From an uncultured bacterium (lineage in GTDB: Bacteria > Patescibacteriota > Minisyncoccia > UBA6257 > UBA9933): a DNA stretch of 49,969 nucleotides. A program made the translations under genes and the position numbers. The stretch lies in the NCBI GenBank assembly GCA_913009635.1, contig CAJVXI010000004.1, positions 1 to 49,969 on the forward strand, given 5' to 3'. Positions 42,143-49,969 of the stretch are shown here, piece after piece. Under the pieces are notes generated by a model. The model had not been told where the DNA came from. It did no database searches and worked only from the letters and a program-made list of their open reading frames with translations. Numbering within the stretch: the stretch's first letter is position 1; each line of letters starts with the position of its first letter.

Positions 42143-42345
42143 CTGAAATTTTGAGCCAGGGGCGAAGAAATTTTAGTAACAAAACAATAACCCCGTTAGA
42201 TAGTCTCGTTAGATAGAGCTCTGCTTTATTAGATATTTATCTAACGGGGGGGGTGAACTCATCTAATGGGACGCTCATCTAATGGGGTGCTCAATTTAAT
42301 AATAAAGTTTTACTTCACTTTGTTTGCAAAACTTTAATTAAATTG
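42143..42345. repeat. composite three-hairpin element, variant copy C (before murB)
   Basis: CTGAAATTTT / AAATTTTAG (42143-42176), CCCCGTTAGATA / TATCTAACGGGG (42191-42249) with nested and repeated CATCTAATGGG units (42260-42289), then CAATTTAATAATAAAGTTTT / AAAACTTTAATTAAATTG (42292-42345). The order matches copies A and B, with the third hairpin replaced and the second expanded. Confidence 0.7.
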
Positions 42346-42356
42346 ACATAATAAAT

Positions 42357-42421
42357 ATGGAGCCGTAAAGTGAGCACTCATCTATTACAAACAGAATTGG
42401 AGGTTACCGCTTGCGGCTCCA
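42357..42421. other. hairpin before murB
   Basis: GGAGCCGTAAAG / CTTGCGGCTCC flank a 40-nt centre. A TTGACA lies at 42343-42348. It could be a leader structure for murB; the remaining 55 bp to the ATG are AT-rich and hold nothing else. Confidence 0.45.
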
Positions 42422-42478
42422 TTGGTGGTAAAAATTTAAAACTAAAAAACTTAAACACTAAAACACTAAATAATATTA

Positions 42479-43441
42479 ATGTTTCAGCGTAATATTTCTC
42501 TTAGTAAATATAGTAGTTATAAAATTGGCGGACCGGCAAAATATTTTTTTAAAGCAAAAAATATAGAAGACATTATAAAGGCGATTAAGAAATGGCGGGG
42601 ATTTGCCTCGTATAGAAACAAAGCTTCTTGTACGGGGCTTTTTATTTTGGGAGGCGGCACCAATATTCTATTTGATGATGATGGGTTTAACGGATTGGTT
42701 ATAAAGCCGGATATTAAATTTATTAAACAAGATGGGAATACTCTTATGGTTGGCGCTGGCACTCCACTTACACAATTACTTAATTATTCAATAATTAAAA
42801 ACTTGAGTGGTTTTGAATGGGCTGCCGGTATTCCGGGGACGGTTGGCGGCGCAGTTAGATGTAATGCGGGGGCTTTTGGCGGAGAAATGAAAGACGTGAT
42901 TGTAGAAGTTTATATTCTGGATATTTCAAAATCTAAACCAAGAATTAAAAAAAGAAGCCGATCCGCCTGTTGTTTTGGTTATCGTTCAAGTATTTTTAAA
43001 AAACAACCATTTGGCAAAACAGGAGAAATTATTACTTACGTAGTTCTTAAATTAAAAGATGGAAATAGAAAATCAATAAAGAAGATTATTAAAAGAAATA
43101 TTGATTATCGTCAAAAACATCATCCATTAGAATATCCAAGTGCAGGAAGTATTTTTGAAAATACTGACGTTAAGAAATTAAATAAAAATTTGAAAAAAAG
43201 ATTTATTTCAGTTATTAAAAGTGATCCTTTTCCAGTAATTCCAGCCGCTTATTTGATTTCAAAAGCCGGTTTAAGAGGAATTTCTTATGGTGGTGCTATG
43301 ATTTCTTTAAAGCATCCAAATTTTATTGTTAATGTTTCCAATGCTACGGCACATGACGTTAAAAATCTGATTAAATTAGTGAAAAAAGAGGTTTATAAGG
43401 AATTTAAAATTAAATTAAAGGAAGAAATAGTAGTATTTTAA
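42479..43441 (+). CDS. murB: UDP-N-acetylenolpyruvoylglucosamine reductase
   Basis: A 320-aa MurB that reduces the MurA product to UDP-MurNAc using FAD/NADPH. SSYKIGGPAKYFFKAKNIED, LGGGTNILFDDDGFNG, AGIPGTVGGAVRCNAGAFGG and the catalytic Ser in EYPSAGSIFEN are present, with the C-terminal Glu in KEEIVVF. It lacks the extra Tyr loop of E. coli-like type I enzymes, so it is probably type II. A palindrome (GCCTCGTA / TACGGGGC, about 42606-42642) is read in frame as ASYRNKASCTG. Confidence 0.94.
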   Translation: MFQRNISLSKYSSYKIGGPAKYFFKAKNIEDIIKAIKKWRGFASYRNKASCTGLFILGGGTNILFDDDGFNGLVIKPDIKFIKQDGNTLMVGAGTPLTQLLNYSIIKNLSGFEWAAGIPGTVGGAVRCNAGAFGGEMKDVIVEVYILDISKSKPRIKKRSRSACCFGYRSSIFKKQPFGKTGEIITYVVLKLKDGNRKSIKKIIKRNIDYRQKHHPLEYPSAGSIFENTDVKKLNKNLKKRFISVIKSDPFPVIPAAYLISKAGLRGISYGGAMISLKHPNFIVNVSNATAHDVKNLIKLVKKEVYKEFKIKLKEEIVVF

Positions 43442-43521
43442 AAAATAAGATGTTTTTAATAAATAATTTTAAATTTTAATTGTCATTTTAAATTTTTAAC
43501 TTTAAATTTTATATTTTTGAG

Positions 43522-43530
43522 TTATCCACA
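43522..43530 (+). other. single perfect DnaA-box-like site
   Basis: TTATCCACA in a very AT-rich 120-bp spacer between murB and the histone-like gene. One box is not enough to call an origin. Confidence 0.35.
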
Positions 43531-43682
43531 GTTTACATTTATTTTAATTGTTATAAAATTAATAATAAGAACATAAAAATAATAAAAAGTTATTGTGGTT
43601 GAGTGGTCGACAATCACGCTTAACATAAAATAATTCTTTACCTGCAATATTAAGTTTAACGAAGTATTGCGGGAATGCTAAA

Positions 43683-43805
43683 ATGGCAAAGAAAAGAAAA
43701 AAAGCAGCTAAAAAGAAAGTAGCTAAGAAGAAAGTAACCAAGAGAAAAGTAACAAAGAAGAGAAAGACCACGAAAAAGAAAGCAACAAAGAAGAAGAAAA
43801 GATAA
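43683..43805 (+). CDS. 40-aa histone H1-like Lys/Arg-rich protein
   Basis: MAKKRKKAAKKKVAKKKVTK and on to KKKKR: over 60% Lys/Arg with Ala, Val, Thr in a K-K-x pattern, as in chlamydial Hc1 and other H1-like C-terminal tails. It should bind nucleic acid without a fixed fold. It has a roughly 120-nt leader with a GCAATA / TATTGC hairpin and its own terminator. Codon use (AAG and AAA mixed) and regulatory signals argue for a real gene. Confidence 0.75.
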   Translation: MAKKRKKAAKKKVAKKKVTKRKVTKKRKTTKKKATKKKKR

Positions 43806-43817
43806 ATTTCTTTTTAC

Positions 43818-43855
43818 CCCGCTAGGTATATGTTTGTTATCTAGCGGGTTTTTTA
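43818..43855 (+). terminator. Rho-independent terminator of the histone-like gene
   Basis: CCCGCTAG / CTAGCGGG with a 15-nt loop and TTTTTTATT. Confidence 0.8.
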
Positions 43856-43912
43856 TTGGTTTTGTAGCGGGTTTTATTAGATTTCTTTAATCTAATGGGG
43901 TATAATTATGGT

Positions 43913-44332
43913 ATGAAAATAATCATTAAGGCAACAAAATTGGAGTTAACACCGGCAATTTATGAATACATTAAAGAAAAGATTGGCTCACTTAACCGTT
44001 TTGTTAAAAGATTTGAAGTAATTGAAAAAAGTTCTAAAGGAAAACAAGTTTCTCGCGTGGAGGGCAAGCTTCTTGCGGGGCGATTCAAAAACGAAATTAA
44101 AATTGAAATTGAGATAGCTCGGCCAACAAAGCATCATAAACACGGTAATGTTTTTTGCGCTGAAGCAAATATGTATCTGCCGGGTAAAGTTTTAAGAGCT
44201 GAACACTCTGATTGGGATATTAGGATTGCAATTAATAATATCAAGAATAAACTTCAGCAGGAGATAAAGAAGTATAATACAAAACAAGTAATTTCGCGTA
44301 GAAGTGGAGTTGGGCTGCATGGGAAAAAATAA
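43913..44332 (+). CDS. hpf: ribosome hibernation factor HPF/RaiA family
   Basis: Start at ATG 43913, 6 nt after TATAAT (43901-43906), a leaderless arrangement. The 139-aa protein has the S30AE fold: MKIIIKATKLELTPAIYEYI, RFVKRFEVIEK, ARPTKHHKHGNVFCAEANMY, LPGKVLRAEHSDWDIRIAIN. It binds the 30S decoding centre in resting cells. It lacks the long-HPF dimerisation domain. Residues about 43-60 (SSKGKQVSRVEGKLLAGRF) are an extra loop not usual in the family. Confidence 0.88.
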   Translation: MKIIIKATKLELTPAIYEYIKEKIGSLNRFVKRFEVIEKSSKGKQVSRVEGKLLAGRFKNEIKIEIEIARPTKHHKHGNVFCAEANMYLPGKVLRAEHSDWDIRIAINNIKNKLQQEIKKYNTKQVISRRSGVGLHGKK

Positions 44333-44453
44333 TTTTATAGTAAACAGTAATCAGTAAACAGTAACTAGGAATAAAAATAATTTATTACTCAAGTCCTAAT
44401 TACTAGTTCCTAGTTGCTTTGTGTATTTAATAATAGATATCAATTATTGCAAT
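44333..44453. repeat. 7-bp-period repeat hairpin (AGTAAAC / TAGTTCC arrays) before secA
   Basis: AGTAAAC-AGTAATC-AGTAAAC-AGTAACT-AGG on the left; TTACTAG-TTCCTAG-TTGC on the right as approximate inverse. Confidence 0.8.
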
Positions 44454-47090
44454 ATGTTCAATTTTTTCAAAAATATTTCCAAAAAACAATCTTTTACGCC
44501 TCTTATAGAGGCGATTAATAGTTTTGAGTCAGCTTTAGAAAAATTAACTGACAATGAATTAAATATTAAAAGCAAAGAATTAAAAAAAACCGTTTCCTCG
44601 ACGGATAATTTTAATCTTGATGATTTACTTCCAGAGGCCTTTGCTTTGGTGCGTGAAGTCGCTAAACGAACGCTTAATCAACGTCATTTTAATGTTCAAT
44701 TAATAGGGGGTATTGTTCTTCATCAGGGAAATATTGCTGAGATGATTACTGGAGAGGGAAAAACTTTGGCTGCTACCGCGCCGGCTTATTTAAATGCTTT
44801 AACAGGAAAAGGCGTTCATATTATTACGGTAAATGATTATTTAGCTCGACGTGACACGGTTTGGATGGGACAAATTTACAGAGCGCTTGGACTTTCTATT
44901 GCTTGTCTTACCCACCAAGATGCTTATTTATACGACACTGAATATAAAGCTGAAGAAATCGAAGATAAAGACAAGGAACGTGATACTTTAGGCGGTTTTA
45001 AGGTTGTTCAGGATTTTTTAAAGCCAATTAGCCGCCAAGATGCCTATCAGGCTGATATTCTTTATGGAACCAATCATGAGTTTGGCTTTGATTTGCTTCG
45101 TGATAATTTATCTTATCGTTTAGAAGACCAGTTTCAGAGCAAAAAGCATGCTTATGTGATTATTGACGAAGTTGACAGTATTTTGATTGACGAAGCCAGA
45201 ACGCCATTAATTATCGCGGTGCCGGATAAAGAATCAAGTGATTATTATCGACTTTTTACGCGAGTTGTTGAGCGGCTTAAAAAAGAAGAAGATTATTTGG
45301 TTGATGAAAAAATGAAATCAGTCAGTATTACTGACAAGGGGATTGATAAAGTTGAGAGCATTCTTAATCTTGAAAATTTTTACGGACCGGAAAATTTCCG
45401 TTTAGTGCATTATTTAGAAGAATCATTGCGAGCTAAAGCACTATTTTATCTTGATAAGAATTATATGGTAAAAAATAACGAGGTTGTTATTGTTGATGAA
45501 TTTACTGGTCGGCTGATGCAAGGGCGCAGGTATTCAGGCGGACTTCACCAGGCAATTGAGGCGAAAGAAGGAGTTGCAATTAAACAGGAGTCCAAGACAT
45601 TTGCTCAAATTACTATTCAGAATTATTTTCGTTTATATGAAAAAATTGCCGGAATGACAGGTACGGCTCAAACATCGGCTGAAGAATTTCATAAAGTTTA
45701 TAATTTAGAAGTTGTAAGTATTCCGCCCAATAAACCAATGATTAGGCAGGATTTTCCTGATTTGATTTATAAAAATCTTGAATCAAAATACAGGGCAGTA
45801 ATTGAAGAAATTAAAGAACGGCACTCAACTGGACAGCCAATTTTAGTTGGAACCGCTTCAATCGAGAAAAACGAAATTTTATCTGACTTATTAAAGCAAG
45901 TTGGTATTCCTTATGAAATGTTAAATGCTAAAAATCATGAAAGGGAAGGCGCGATTATTGCTCAAGCAGGAAAATCAGGAGCTGTTACTATTGCCACTAA
46001 TATGGCGGGCAGAGGAGTAGATATTGTTTTAGGGGGCAATCCAACTGATCCGTTGGAAGCTCAAAAAATAAAAGAAATTGGAGGACTTCATATTATTGGC
46101 ACTGAACGGCATGAGGCGCGGCGAATTGACAATCAGCTGCGCGGAAGAAGCGGTCGACAGGGGGATGCCGGTTCTTCAAGATTCTTTTTGTCGTTAGAAG
46201 ATGATTTGCTTCGAATTTTTGGCGGTGATAAATTAAAATCTTTTATGGAAAGATTTAAATTGCCAGATGACCAGCCGATTGAATCAAAATTGGTTTCAAG
46301 AGTTGTTAATGAAGCTCAGAAAAAAATTGAAGGATTAAATTTTGACACCCGGAAACATCTTTTGGATTTTGACGATGTTTTAAATAAGCAAAGAACAGCT
46401 GTTTATTCTCGTCGGCAAGCTATCTTAGAAACGCAAATTGACGAAGACGCAAAGTTGCCTAGTAGTGCTGGTCAGCGAAAATCAGCGTTAAAAGAGATTC
46501 TTAAAGAAATGGTTTTTAATGCTTTTGAACGGATTAAAAATCAGGCGCAAGCTCCCAATAAAGAAGAATTAAAAAAGATATTAATTGAAGTTGGTTTATT
46601 GGAAAATAAATCTTCCATAGAGATTGATTCTTCTCAAATTAAAAATGTTATTGAAAACAAGATTGAAAATCTTCTTAAGAATTCTCATGAGCAAATCAAA
46701 GTAAAAATCTTGGGAGTTTTAGATATGCTTTGGATGGGGCATTTGGAAAATATGGAGGCACTATCAGAATCAGTTCGGCTTAGGGCTTATGGACAGCATG
46801 ATCCTTTGGTGGAATATCGGCAAGAAGGACATCGTTTATTCAAGGACTTATTTATTAATTTTGAAGGATGGGTATTTGGCAATATTTTTAAAACGCAAAT
46901 GGGCGCAGATAAGAACACGGATAAACACGGAATCAGCATAAATCAGCGTACAAATCAGCCTGAATCAGCGTTAAGAAAGAAAATAGGTCGCAATGACCCT
47001 TGTTATTGCGGAGCGATTAATCCAGCAACAGGTAAAGCATATAAGTACAAAAAATGCGGCTTAATAAATGCGTCCTATCATAAAAAATAA
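44454..47090 (+). CDS. secA: preprotein translocase ATPase SecA
   Basis: Start at ATG 44454 (MFNFFKNISKKQSF); the frame is open from a GTG at 44421. The 878-aa motor has Walker A MITGEGKTLAA (about 98-108), DEVDSILIDEARTPL, TNMAGRGVDIVLGG and GRSGRQGDAGSSRFFLSLED. It drives Sec export, including the pilin-like and anchored proteins here. Two repeat-derived insertions are in frame: residues about 659-677 (ETQIDEDAKLPSSAGQRKSA) and about 815-840 (ADKNTDKHGISINQRTNQPE). The C-terminal metal-binding tail is CYCG-x14-C without the final Cys-His pair (KKCGLINASYHKK). Confidence 0.95.
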   Translation: MFNFFKNISKKQSFTPLIEAINSFESALEKLTDNELNIKSKELKKTVSSTDNFNLDDLLPEAFALVREVAKRTLNQRHFNVQLIGGIVLHQGNIAEMITGEGKTLAATAPAYLNALTGKGVHIITVNDYLARRDTVWMGQIYRALGLSIACLTHQDAYLYDTEYKAEEIEDKDKERDTLGGFKVVQDFLKPISRQDAYQADILYGTNHEFGFDLLRDNLSYRLEDQFQSKKHAYVIIDEVDSILIDEARTPLIIAVPDKESSDYYRLFTRVVERLKKEEDYLVDEKMKSVSITDKGIDKVESILNLENFYGPENFRLVHYLEESLRAKALFYLDKNYMVKNNEVVIVDEFTGRLMQGRRYSGGLHQAIEAKEGVAIKQESKTFAQITIQNYFRLYEKIAGMTGTAQTSAEEFHKVYNLEVVSIPPNKPMIRQDFPDLIYKNLESKYRAVIEEIKERHSTGQPILVGTASIEKNEILSDLLKQVGIPYEMLNAKNHEREGAIIAQAGKSGAVTIATNMAGRGVDIVLGGNPTDPLEAQKIKEIGGLHIIGTERHEARRIDNQLRGRSGRQGDAGSSRFFLSLEDDLLRIFGGDKLKSFMERFKLPDDQPIESKLVSRVVNEAQKKIEGLNFDTRKHLLDFDDVLNKQRTAVYSRRQAILETQIDEDAKLPSSAGQRKSALKEILKEMVFNAFERIKNQAQAPNKEELKKILIEVGLLENKSSIEIDSSQIKNVIENKIENLLKNSHEQIKVKILGVLDMLWMGHLENMEALSESVRLRAYGQHDPLVEYRQEGHRLFKDLFINFEGWVFGNIFKTQMGADKNTDKHGISINQRTNQPESALRKKIGRNDPCYCGAINPATGKAYKYKKCGLINASYHKK

Positions 47091-47331
47091 AGCGAAGTTC
47101 GCTAAAGCTTTCTTGCCCGCTAAAGCTTCAGCGGAGGCGGGAGCGGAGGCGGATAGTTCAGGCAAGAAATTTAAAAAATGCCACGGAGCATAAGGACAAT
47201 CTAATCTATTGAAACTTAGCTTTGATAGATTACGATAGATTGTTTTTTTGGTAGATTAAAACCCTATTGAAGTTGAACTTTGATAGGTTTTTTTAATAGC
47301 GTTTATAGAAAATTAATTAAAGAGAATTTTT
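47091..47331. repeat. GC-rich repeat and two hairpin terminators after secA
   Basis: 47095-47165 is GC-rich (CCCGCTAAAGCTTCAGCGG, GGAGGCGGGAGCGGAGGCGG). Then come ACAATCTA / TAGATTGT with seven T, and AACCCTATTGAAGTT / ACTTTGATAGGTT with seven T, both oriented to end plus-strand (secA) transcripts. No gene. Confidence 0.7.
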
Positions 47332-48714
47332 TTATCGTCGTGTCCAATATGGAATACAGTATGGGTTGGCGCAGTGGATAACTTTGAGGTCGTAGTTGGT
47401 GTAATCATAATAACTAATAATCGGCAAACCATCAGTGCCAATAGTAATGGAGGTGTACCATCCTACGTCTCCTGCTGAATCCAACGTAACAGGCGTATCA
47501 GAAGCAGAACAATTAGTAGTAGTGCAGTGGACTATTTTGAGGTCGAAGTTGGTGCCATCATAATAACTAATTATCGGCAAGCCATCAGTTCCGATAATAA
47601 TGGAGGTGTGCTCTCCTACGTCTCCTGCTGAATCCAACGTAACAGGCGTATCAGAAGCAGAACAATTAGTAGTAGTGCAGTGGACTATTTTGAGGTCGTG
47701 GTTGGTGACATCCCAATAACTAATAATCGGCAAACCATCAGTGCCAATAGTAATTGAAGTGTTCCGTCCCACAGTCCCTGCTGAATCCAACGTAACAGGC
47801 GTATCAGAAGCAGAACAATTAGTAGTAGTGCAGTGGACTATTTTGAGGTCGAAGTTGGTGACATCCCAATAACTAATAATCGGCAAACCGTCAGTGCCAA
47901 TTGTGATTGATGCGAACCATCCCACACTCCCTGTTGAATCTACTGTGGTAATTACATTATCTTTCGGTATGCTTGAATGCCAACTTCCTTGTTGCAAGGT
48001 ATTGCCGATAGTGATACCTCCTCCTTCAATTGAAAGAGATGATATTGGCGTTGAAGTTCCAATTCCGACTTTACCGGTATCATAATAAATATCGTCTCCG
48101 CTTTGCGTCCATGGACTAGTTCCTCCGCCAGTTGGCCATGAAGTTTTACAGTCAGTGCCAATACAAACCTGGGAACAAACTCCGGAAACATCACAACGAG
48201 TATCCAAATCCGCCCAACTTCCGGCCGTATAACCCCTAAAAACACTGCTGGCAGTATTATAATAAATTGAACCGTTTTGGCCTCCTGAGTCAACGGTTGA
48301 AGTTCCTGTATTTAACAAACCTCCAATACTGACATTGCCGTATTGGTCAATCAAAAAAGGAGAAACATCGTCGCTACCGTCATCATCAATCCTGAATAAA
48401 TCATTTGTTGAAGTACTGACAAGATGCAGAACCGCCAAAGGACTTACAGTCCCAATTCCAATATTACCGGCATTAGAAACAAATAAATTATCAGTACCAA
48501 CTAATAATTCTCCAGCAAGGAAAAGATCCTGCCAACGAGTGTTTGATATTCCTATATCATAAGTGCTGTCAGCTCCCGGCAGAATATTGTCATCAAAAGT
48601 GGAGGCGTTGGCTCCCGCTATTATACCGGCTGCTACTCCTACGACAACAACACACGCAAGAAGCTCTGCAAGAGAGAAACCTTTTTTTGAATTAATATTT
48701 TTTAAGTTTTTCAT
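47332..48714 (-). CDS. type IV pilin-like surface protein with four 51-residue repeats
   Basis: A 460-aa protein. The N-terminus KKGFSLAELLACVVVVGVAAG is a class III-type prepilin signal (cut after Gly, Glu at +5). It is followed by about 170 residues with GNIGIGTVSPLAVLHL and KVGIGTSTPISSLSIEG, motifs typical of phage tail-fibre/trimeric stalk regions, then four repeats of 51 aa (153 bp). Each has IGTDGLPIISYxD, TNxDLKxxHC and a second Cys six residues later, a likely disulfide. It ends CIPYWTRR, like the upstream paralogue. It is probably an adhesive pilus tip or cell-surface binding protein. Confidence 0.8.
   Translation of the reverse strand: MKNLKNINSKKGFSLAELLACVVVVGVAAGIIAGANASTFDDNILPGADSTYDIGISNTRWQDLFLAGELLVGTDNLFVSNAGNIGIGTVSPLAVLHLVSTSTNDLFRIDDDGSDDVSPFLIDQYGNVSIGGLLNTGTSTVDSGGQNGSIYYNTASSVFRGYTAGSWADLDTRCDVSGVCSQVCIGTDCKTSWPTGGGTSPWTQSGDDIYYDTGKVGIGTSTPISSLSIEGGGITIGNTLQQGSWHSSIPKDNVITTVDSTGSVGWFASITIGTDGLPIISYWDVTNFDLKIVHCTTTNCSASDTPVTLDSAGTVGRNTSITIGTDGLPIISYWDVTNHDLKIVHCTTTNCSASDTPVTLDSAGDVGEHTSIIIGTDGLPIISYYDGTNFDLKIVHCTTTNCSASDTPVTLDSAGDVGWYTSITIGTDGLPIISYYDYTNYDLKVIHCANPYCIPYWTRR
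47333..47945 (-). repeat. 153-bp tandem coding repeats
   Basis: Four units; the middle ones are almost identical over long stretches. GGCAARCCATCAGT recurs every 153 bp (for example 47423 and 47576). Confidence 0.85.
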
Positions 48715-48715
48715 A

Positions 48716-48756
48716 ATAAATTACAATCTATCGAAGTTGAACTTCGATAGATTTTT
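48716..48756. terminator. hairpin between the two pilin-like genes
   Basis: AATCTATCGAAGTT / AACTTCGATAGATT with TTTTTT on the plus strand. On the minus strand A-runs precede it and no U-run follows, so it may act as a leader hairpin for the downstream gene. Confidence 0.6.
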
Positions 48757-49969
48757 TATCGTCGTGTCCAATATGGAATACAGTATGGGTTGGCGCAGTG
48801 GATAACTTTGAGGTCGGCATCATTATTATCAAAATAACTAATTATAGGCAATCCGTCGGTTCCAATAATGATACTTCCTTCTTCTGCCGCAGTTATTATA
48901 ATAGGAGTGTTATAAGAAGAACAACTCGTATTTGCGCAATGAATAACTTTAAGGTTGTAATTGTCAGCATCCCAATAACTAATTATTGGTAGTCCATCAG
49001 TTCCAATAGCGATGGAGGTGTATAATCCCACATCTCCTGTTGAATCTACTGTGGTAAGAGTAGAAGAAGAACAACTAATATTAGAGCAATGAGCAACTTT
49101 GAGGTTGTTTTTAGTGGCATTATCATAATAACTAATTATCGGCAAGCCGTCAGTGCCAATAGTGATAGAGGTATATTCTCCTAGAATTCCCCCTGAATCC
49201 ATCGTAGTAATCGTATTACTGCCAGTATTGGAACAATCTATTTCACTGCAGTGGACTATTTTGAGATCATAGCTGGGAGTATAGTAATAACTAATTATTG
49301 GCAATCCATCAGTTCCGATTGCGATGGAGGTGTATCTTCCCCCTGAATCCATCGTAGTAATCGTATTACTGCCAGTATTAGAACAATCTATTTCACTGCA
49401 GTGGACTACTTTGAGGTCGTCGTTGGTGAGATCATAGTAACTAATTATTGGCAGCCCATCAGTTCCGATTGTGATGGAAGTGTAACTTCCTACATTTCCT
49501 GTTGAATCTATTGTAGTAAGCGTGGCAGAAGAACAGCTTACATCTGAACAATGAGCAACTTTGAGATTGTAGTTAGTAAAATCAAGATAACTAATTATTG
49601 GTAACCCATCAGTACCGATAGCTATAGAGTTTAATTGCCCCACATCTCCTATTGAATCTAATATAATAGGCGCGTCAAAAGTAGAGCAGTTAGTATTTGC
49701 GCAATGAATAGTTTTGAGGTCGTTATTGGTAGTATTATAATAACTGATTATTGGCAATCCATCAGTTCCGATTATAACAGAAGAGCTGTACCCTGTAATT
49801 CCTCCAGAATCTAGTGTTGTAATTATATTATCTTTCGGTATTCTTGAATGCCAACTTCCTTGTTGCAAGGTATTGCCGATAGTGATACCTCCTCCTTCAA
49901 TTGAAAGAGATGATATTGGCGTTGAAGTTCCAATTCCGACTTTACCGGTATCATAATAAATATCGTCTC
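48756..49969 (-). CDS. second pilin-like repeat protein, C-terminal part (runs off the right edge)
   Basis: The frame is open past the window end. The apparent start at 49868 is a TTG inside the conserved LQQGSWHS block and is not real. Seven repeats of about 46-53 aa are visible: GTDGLPIISY, then DLKxxHC and a second Cys, more diverged from one another than in the downstream paralogue. The segment at 49846-49969 is identical to about 47976-48099, and both proteins end VIHCANPYCIPYWTRR. Seven units of four-strand size would suit one seven-bladed propeller, which is inference only. Confidence 0.8.
   Translation of the reverse strand, partial: DDIYYDTGKVGIGTSTPISSLSIEGGGITIGNTLQQGSWHSRIPKDNIITTLDSGGITGYSSSVIIGTDGLPIISYYNTTNNDLKTIHCANTNCSTFDAPIILDSIGDVGQLNSIAIGTDGLPIISYLDFTNYNLKVAHCSDVSCSSATLTTIDSTGNVGSYTSITIGTDGLPIISYYDLTNDDLKVVHCSEIDCSNTGSNTITTMDSGGRYTSIAIGTDGLPIISYYYTPSYDLKIVHCSEIDCSNTGSNTITTMDSGGILGEYTSITIGTDGLPIISYYDNATKNNLKVAHCSNISCSSSTLTTVDSTGDVGLYTSIAIGTDGLPIISYWDADNYNLKVIHCANTSCSSYNTPIIITAAEEGSIIIGTDGLPIISYFDNNDADLKVIHCANPYCIPYWTRR

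Noticed and set aside
47952-48293. minus-strand 113-aa ORF
   Set aside because: Frame-shifted shadow of the pilin-like gene.

Overview
The window looks like two pieces of DNA joined at about position 3216. From about 3216 to the right end it reads as a Patescibacteria (CPR) genome, most like a Parcubacteria-type lineage. It is AT-rich, its proteins are short versions of their families, and most genes start 6-7 nt after a -10 box with no Shine-Dalgarno site, which implies leaderless mRNAs. Typical CPR genes are present: a PaaX/Cas2-like regulator, a GT39 membrane glycosyltransferase, a membrane-anchored baseplate-J-like protein, GtrA, a type IV pilin-like repeat protein, and a ProRS without the editing insertion. 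UGA is an ordinary stop codon, so this is not an SR1/Gracilibacteria code.

Positions 1 to about 3215 are different in style. They are visibly richer in G+C, have a consensus Shine-Dalgarno site, and carry a lipoprotein start followed by a minus-strand operon ribE-ribBA-ribH-nusB with a terminator. ribE loses its conserved first residues exactly where CPR-like intergenic DNA begins. I read this as an assembly chimera or a very recent insertion, not a normal CPR riboflavin operon.

Layout of the CPR part: GT39 transferase (-) and a divergent PilX-like protein, ligA, PaaX/Cas2-like gene between two copies of a 42-bp palindrome, gatC-gatA, a conserved small protein, two monocistronic cassettes (65-aa ORF and DapB-like), ychF, baseplate-J-like protein, an IS481-type element with a nonsense mutation, the alpha operon plus L13/S9 (infA-rpmJ-rpsM-rpsK-rpsD-rpoA-rplQ-rplM-rpsI), a YjdF-like membrane protein, a PEGA protein (-), a Cys-rich small protein (-), murA, mreB paralogue 1, holB, a BNR propeller, frr, rseP-like protease, GlcG/HbpS, NYN nuclease, peptidase S51, GNAT, proS, mreB-mreC-mreD-PBP2, galT, a small-multidrug-export family protein, tpiA, an alpha/beta hydrolase, GtrA, an orphan small RNA, murB, a 40-aa histone-like protein, hpf, secA, and two tandem pilin-anchored repeat proteins (-), the second cut by the window end. 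Cell-wall synthesis and cell shape (murA, murB, MreBCD, PBP2), translation and secretion dominate.

The most unusual feature is repeat biology. (1) Many spacers and several genes contain hairpins whose arms are tandem arrays with a 7-bp period, a different heptamer at each locus. (2) Families of palindromic repeats sit in frame inside conserved proteins (LigA, GatC, GatA, TpiA, SecA, RpoA, a hydrolase and others). (3) A composite three-hairpin element recurs before rpsK, mreC and murB. (4) Three candidate small RNAs have their own promoter and terminator. (5) The PaaX/Cas2-like gene is bracketed by near-identical palindromes, one overlapping its promoter. No rRNA, tRNA or CRISPR array was recognised.
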